Source: Sipunculus nudus (lineage: Eukaryota; Annelida; Sipuncula; Golfingiida; Sipunculidae). From it: a stretch of 64,000 nucleotides of DNA. This document shows positions 59,601 to 64,000 of the stretch, piece by piece. The DNA is taken from the NCBI GenBank assembly GCA_026874595.1, contig CM049307.1:2071579-2135578 (forward strand), written 5' to 3'. Made by a program: the position numbers and the translations under genes. Under the pieces are notes generated by a model. That model saw only the letters and a list, made by a program, of their open reading frames with translations, had not been told where the DNA came from and did not search any database. Within the stretch, counting starts at the first letter, position 1, and every line of letters begins with the position of its first letter.

Positions 59601-61169
59601 ATGGAGTCACCAAAAACATGACTGCACCATTAGATGACATTTATTGAATGGCACAATTTTCCTGTTACACTTTTTGAGTGGGGGGGGATCAGTTAGTAAA
59701 TGATTTACCCATCTCGGGGATCAATTAGTAGGTGATTAATCCAACTCATTACTTGAATGGCAATGCTGTAATTAGATTTATCACCCATCAGCAGGACCAC
59801 AGCACATAATCCTCAACCAATGCTGGTCAGGGGAGTAGATTTATGCCCTCCCTGGCTTTAATAAGGAGGACTCAATTTGTGTTATGTACCACTGATGGTG
59901 ACATGAGTGACACATTTCATAAGATGCACCAAAGCATGATGCTAAAATGATACACAGGAAGATAAAGACATGAATCTACACACTTGTTGACCGGTCATGA
60001 CCTACACTACTACTGCTGATGTCACTGATCAATCACGATCAATAAGACCACATTACCATAGACATAGTGTACATGTTAATACTGACAGACAATATACCAC
60101 ACAAAGACAAAATACCAGGTCTATGAAGGACCCAAATATAAAGCCAAGTTTTAATATACTTAAAGTTACCCATTCACCTACATTTTGAAAAAGAATTTAT
60201 GTGATATCTGGTTTCCTTTGTGTATATATTAATGATCTAAGTGTATTTTTGGTTTTGAAAAGTACTTTTCAGCCCTGTGTGAAGGATGCAGGAGCTTGTT
60301 TATCAACAACATATTTGTAAACACAGCAGTGTTGACAAATGGGAAAACGCATAACCTAAGGTGGTAGGGTTCATATATGCAGAGGTAGAAAGGTCACTTG
60401 TTGCAAAAAACTATTCGCAAAGTTCTGGCTTATTGGACTTGCTGCCAGATGCCCTTGTTGAATTTGTTTTGGTTATTTTGGTAGGCCACCACATATTACA
60501 AACATTTTGATATAAATAAAAAAAGCCTGTGTGAGGTGATATCCATGTTTTCTTGCTTATTTTTATAAAAGCTCCAAGGGATTACCTTTAATTTATTAAG
60601 GTCGGATAGGTAATTGGGCCCCTTTAACATAGACAACATACCATGTGTATAAAGGACCCATTTATAAAGTTGGGTTTAAATATCCCTGTTACTTGCTGTT
60701 CATACTAGAATGACACTCATTAGAACGCAAACATCTGCAAAGGCAAAATAATTCTACTTGATCCTGTGATCTGTCCAGATCCACATTATTATTTAAGACT
60801 TGCCTGGCCAATCTCCCATCAAGTTTTAAGTTGTGGTCCCACTGCCTAGTATTTATTGAATCAGCAGCATCCTCTGAAATTCAGCTGGTCAGCACTGAAA
60901 CTACACCAGTTTAGATTTGGTGGTCCCAGTGCAGGGTTTCTATAACAGAACCCTGACACCTGGCCATCCACAAGTTATGAAACTCAGCTCACTGAAACCT
61001 AAAACAAGGAAACAGATAGGTCTAAACAGAAGCTGTTTAGTGGAGGGAACAACAGATGACAGTGAGTGGACTGCAAATAATTTTCAGCAAAAATAAAGAA
61101 AAAGGTCAAACCAAAGCGAAAAAATGGTGTTAAACCTGTCTATTAACAGTATCTCTGTAATGGGATTTT
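59601..61169. other. Gap: single-copy DNA, no gene seen
   Basis: No array or element recognised except a short G run at 59682-59689. A 63-codon frame at 59997-60188 has no coding signature. Confidence 0.45.
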
Positions 61170-61920
61170 AGTCCCAGAATATAATGAGCACATTACCCCC
61201 ACTCGATCAATACATGCAGTACTTCATAAATTATTATGTACACAAAAAACCCTATGACCATGAAAACTAAGGTCAAGGTCAAAAGTTTTCAAACATTTTT
61301 TTTTTTCAAGGTAGAAAATTTTTCAGTTAAATTTGAGGAAATATATATGCAGTACTTCAAAAGTTATGGGCTTCACAAAATTCCTATATTTCTGCAGATT
61401 TGACCTTGAAGATTAAGGTCAAGGTCACCAGTTTTCGAAACTTTCAGATAATTTGGTTGAAATTAACCATTTGTGTAATAAATTTGAAGGGAAACTATGT
61501 AGTATATCAACAGTTATGGGTTTAGCAATAATCATGTAATTTGGCTGATTTTACCATGTAGTTCAAGTTCAAAGTCACTTGTTTTCAAACACATTTCAAA
61601 ACCATTCTCCATTACAAGATGATGCTGTCCAAGATACTCTGTCAATCTCATTTTTTAAACAATCCATGCAGCCTTTCTGGAGATATTTAAGATTTTGTGT
61701 GATTTTCACCAAAATAGAACTATTTATGGTCAAAAGCACTCTACATTTAAAGGTCACGACACCATTTTAATCAGGCTTTATCGTCTCAACCATATTTTTT
61801 GCACTTGTCTAGTTTGATATATTTTTTTTTGTGTTATCTCGTTAGCAAGACATCTGTGCAGTGGTGGTAGAACCATTCTGAAACCATAGTTATCCCTTCC
61901 ACAACATTGTCTGGGGATAC
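61170..61920 (+). mobile_element. Right part of a 3144-6004-type element
   Basis: The end gtctggggatac (61909-61920) equals the right terminal repeat at 5993-6004. Upstream, gtgtgattttcaccaaaata, taaaggtcacgacaccattt, gtgttatctcgttagcaaga and tctgaaaccatagttatccc follow the tail of that element. At 61240-61480 there are two or three units with ctaaggtcaaggtca and caaaagttttc, that is, AGGTCA hexamers in the opposite orientation. I found no left terminal repeat, so the start is approximate. Confidence 0.62.
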
Positions 61921-61937
61921 AAATAGATACCATATAA

Positions 61938-63674
61938 CCTGATAATTACCGTGGTATTACATTACTTAGCTGTCTAGGAAAACTATTCACTACCACATTA
62001 AATGCAAGACTAACAAATTATATAAACGCCTGCGGAATACTTGGAGATGAGCAAGCAGGATTTAGAGAAGGATACTCAACTCTTGACCATATTTTTGTCC
62101 TACATTCCCTAATTGAATTGTACATACAAAATATAAAAAGATTGTATTGTTCATTTGTAGATTATAAAAAAGCATTTGATTTAATCGACAGATCATCACT
62201 TTGGGGTAAACTCATTAGCAATGGCATAAACGGCAAAGTCATAACTGTTATATACAATATGTATAATAATGCAAAATCTTGTGTAAAAAATGGGAAAATG
62301 TTGTCAGACTTCTTCGCATGTAATATTGGTGTGCGTCAAGGTGAAAATTTATCACCATTACTCTTTGCTATATATCTAAATGACTTTGAGTATTCCATTA
62401 AAAACAGTTCTAGAGGCCTAGGGTTTGCAGCAGACAAAATTAGAAATAGACTCAGTGATGATGACATAGAAATTTTTCTTAGAATGTATGTATTACTATA
62501 TGCAGATGACACTGTAGTCATGGCTGAGTCAGCAGAAGAACTACAGGCTGCATTGACTGGGGTACACAATTATTGTAAAAAATGGTTACTGACAGTAAAT
62601 ACTAGTAAAACTAAAGTGGTCATCTTCTCAAAAGGTAAAGTAAGATCTCATCCAGCATTCTACTTTGGAGACGACACACTTGAGGTAGTGGATGACTATA
62701 CCTATCTAGGTATCACATTTAATTTCAATGGTATGTTCCACAAAGCACTGAGCAAACAGGTCAGCAAAGCTAAACTAGCTATGTACAGCCTAAAAACAAA
62801 AGCTCAAAAACTTCAATTGCCAGTTGATATTATCTGTGAATTATTTGATGCAATGGTGATACCAATACTATTATACGGTTCTGAAATCTGGGGGTCCCAG
62901 AATCTGGACCACATTAAAATGTTTGAAAAAAGGTTTCTTAAAAGTGTACTTAGGGTAAATAAGAGCACAGCAAACTGCATGGTATTTGGGGAACTAGGTA
63001 GAACTCCTATTGACAATCTTATTGAAAGAAGAATGATCAACTATTGGATAAAATTAATTGGAGGAAATCAGCACAAGTTGTCATTTATCATGTTTAGTCT
63101 TCAGAAAAAACTCTATGACAGCAATGAATTTAAACCAGTATGGGCATCAAAGATAAAAAGTATTCTCGATAGATGTGGATACTCATCCATGTGGAACACC
63201 GGTCATGATGTTAACAAGAAATGGTTACAAAGGAGCATAGAGCTCAGACTTAATGATATCTGTAAGCAAAATTGGCATAATGAATTGGCAGAAAACAAAC
63301 TGTGCCACAGTTATAGGATAATTAAGCAGGACTTTGGCTTTGAAAAGTATTTAAATACACTTAACCTCTCAGAGAGAAATGCCATGATTAAATATTGGTG
63401 TGCAAATCACAAACTTCCATCTCATATTAGTCTTTTTAAACATAAAAAACATTCTAGTCTATGCACATTATGTAATCTAAATACCCACGGTGATGAGTTT
63501 CATTATTTGTTGGAATGTACTGCCTTCAAGACGGTAAGATCCCGCCTAATACCAAAGTTTTACCTGACTAGACCAAACACCTTAAAAATGCACCTATTGT
63601 TCAATACTGAGGATCGATTACAACTATCAAACTTAGCTAAATTTGTAAAGAAAATCATGTCAGCATTAAATTAA
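61938..63674 (+). CDS. Non-LTR retrotransposon reverse transcriptase (5'-truncated ORF2)
   Basis: The frame is open from CCT at 61938, just after a stop, to TAA at 63674 (578 codons). The first ATG that could start it is at 62118 (518 residues), but conserved RT sequence already begins at 61941 (DNYRGITLLSCLGKLF), so the true start has been lost. From residue 1 at 62118: FVDYKKAFD (13-21, catalytic Asp, motif A), GVRQGENLSPLLF (71-83, motif B), YADD (128-131, catalytic motif C), LLTVNTSKTKVVIFS (157-171, motif D), YLG (196-198), then a thumb-like region (ILLYGSEIWG). Near the C-terminus is a zinc-knuckle-like C-x2-C-x9-H-x4-C (CTLCNLNTHGDEFHYLLEC). It would copy element RNA into DNA at a nicked target. 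No endonuclease or ORF1 is present, so it cannot act alone. Family (jockey/CR1-like or another invertebrate clade) is not resolved. Confidence 0.95.
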   Translation, partial: PDNYRGITLLSCLGKLFTTTLNARLTNYINACGILGDEQAGFREGYSTLDHIFVLHSLIELYIQNIKRLYCSFVDYKKAFDLIDRSSLWGKLISNGINGKVITVIYNMYNNAKSCVKNGKMLSDFFACNIGVRQGENLSPLLFAIYLNDFEYSIKNSSRGLGFAADKIRNRLSDDDIEIFLRMYVLLYADDTVVMAESAEELQAALTGVHNYCKKWLLTVNTSKTKVVIFSKGKVRSHPAFYFGDDTLEVVDDYTYLGITFNFNGMFHKALSKQVSKAKLAMYSLKTKAQKLQLPVDIICELFDAMVIPILLYGSEIWGSQNLDHIKMFEKRFLKSVLRVNKSTANCMVFGELGRTPIDNLIERRMINYWIKLIGGNQHKLSFIMFSLQKKLYDSNEFKPVWASKIKSILDRCGYSSMWNTGHDVNKKWLQRSIELRLNDICKQNWHNELAENKLCHSYRIIKQDFGFEKYLNTLNLSERNAMIKYWCANHKLPSHISLFKHKKHSSLCTLCNLNTHGDEFHYLLECTAFKTVRSRLIPKFYLTRPNTLKMHLLFNTEDRLQLSNLAKFVKKIMSALN

Positions 63675-64000
63675 AAATATTACTGCACTTGATACACCCA
63701 GGGAACATCCTATATATACACATTACAAATAATTATTTTACCATCTTAGTGTCAGTATTATTTTCAGATAGGTGTTCCTATCTTTATGCGGATGTTAGTA
63801 TATTGGTATGTTGCATATTATCTTCTTTTTATACTTAGGTTAGAAATATGTGCTTTTGTCGTATATTGATTGTTATTGATCATTCGATGACTATGTAAAA
63901 TTTGTTTTATATCACATGTGATCTTGCCATGTAAGAATTTCTTTATAATGTATTGCATGACTCTGTATACCCCGAAAGGGGTCCTTCTGAGTTGAATAAA
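63675..64000 (+). mobile_element. 3' UTR of the non-LTR retrotransposon
   Basis: AT-rich sequence after the stop codon runs to the window edge. Near the end is a small hairpin CCCC-GAA-AGGGG (accccgaaaggggt) followed by ccttctgagttgaataaa, the kind of structured 3' end that such reverse transcriptases recognise. The element's true end and any tail lie at or beyond 64000. Confidence 0.7.

Noticed and set aside
62336-62569. Minus-strand frames opposite the reverse transcriptase
   Set aside because: They lie wholly antisense to a strongly supported coding region and have no features of their own.

Overview
This is an AT-rich, gene-poor stretch of animal nuclear DNA. It most likely comes from a mollusc, probably a bivalve. 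That assignment rests on the repeat style (dispersed arrays built on TGACCTTGACCTTTGACCT, non-autonomous elements with tandem-repeat cores) and on an invertebrate-type non-LTR reverse transcriptase; it is an inference, not a match. I see no rRNA or tRNA gene, CRISPR array, operon or prokaryotic feature. Most open frames are by-products of tandem repeats.

Layout: 1-12.4 kb is a mosaic of transposable elements. It holds a truncated element A copy (1-1960), a 50-bp minisatellite, a 2.86-kb element with perfect 12-bp terminal inverted repeats and a 288-bp tandem core (3144-6004), a 34-bp minisatellite, a more complete element A (7612-10212), and element D with a ~340-bp tandem core (10503-12412). 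From 14.4 to 18.3 kb lie two large minisatellites (44 and 46 bp). From 18.7 to 32.9 kb further members of the same element families alternate with short minisatellites (102, 38, 32, ~51 and 27 bp) and a 702-bp tandem duplication. An element with hairpin ends, a (GCC)n tract and a 280-bp core occupies 34.3-36.1 kb. Arrays of ~117 bp and 68 bp fill 37.3-40.0 kb. From 40.1 to 55.6 kb the DNA is more often single-copy, and I can piece together a low-confidence series of short candidate exons on the minus strand, interrupted by 39-bp, 34-bp and 60-bp arrays and a purine-rich array. A 2.7-kb array of 49/51-bp units fills 56.9-59.6 kb.

The one convincing gene is at the right end (61938-63674): an intact but 5'-truncated non-LTR retrotransposon reverse transcriptase followed by its 3' UTR. 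It abuts the tail of a 3144-6004-type element.

The organising theme is non-autonomous repeat families that share short boxes: clustered nuclear-receptor-like TGACCT half-sites, a palindromic GGTGGCGCCACC box found in otherwise different repeat cores, and a conserved head and tail containing GCTCAGCTGA and its inverse. About a third of the window is tandem repeat, in many mutually unrelated unit types. All coordinates of repeats and unit counts were read by eye and may be off by a few bases at the edges.
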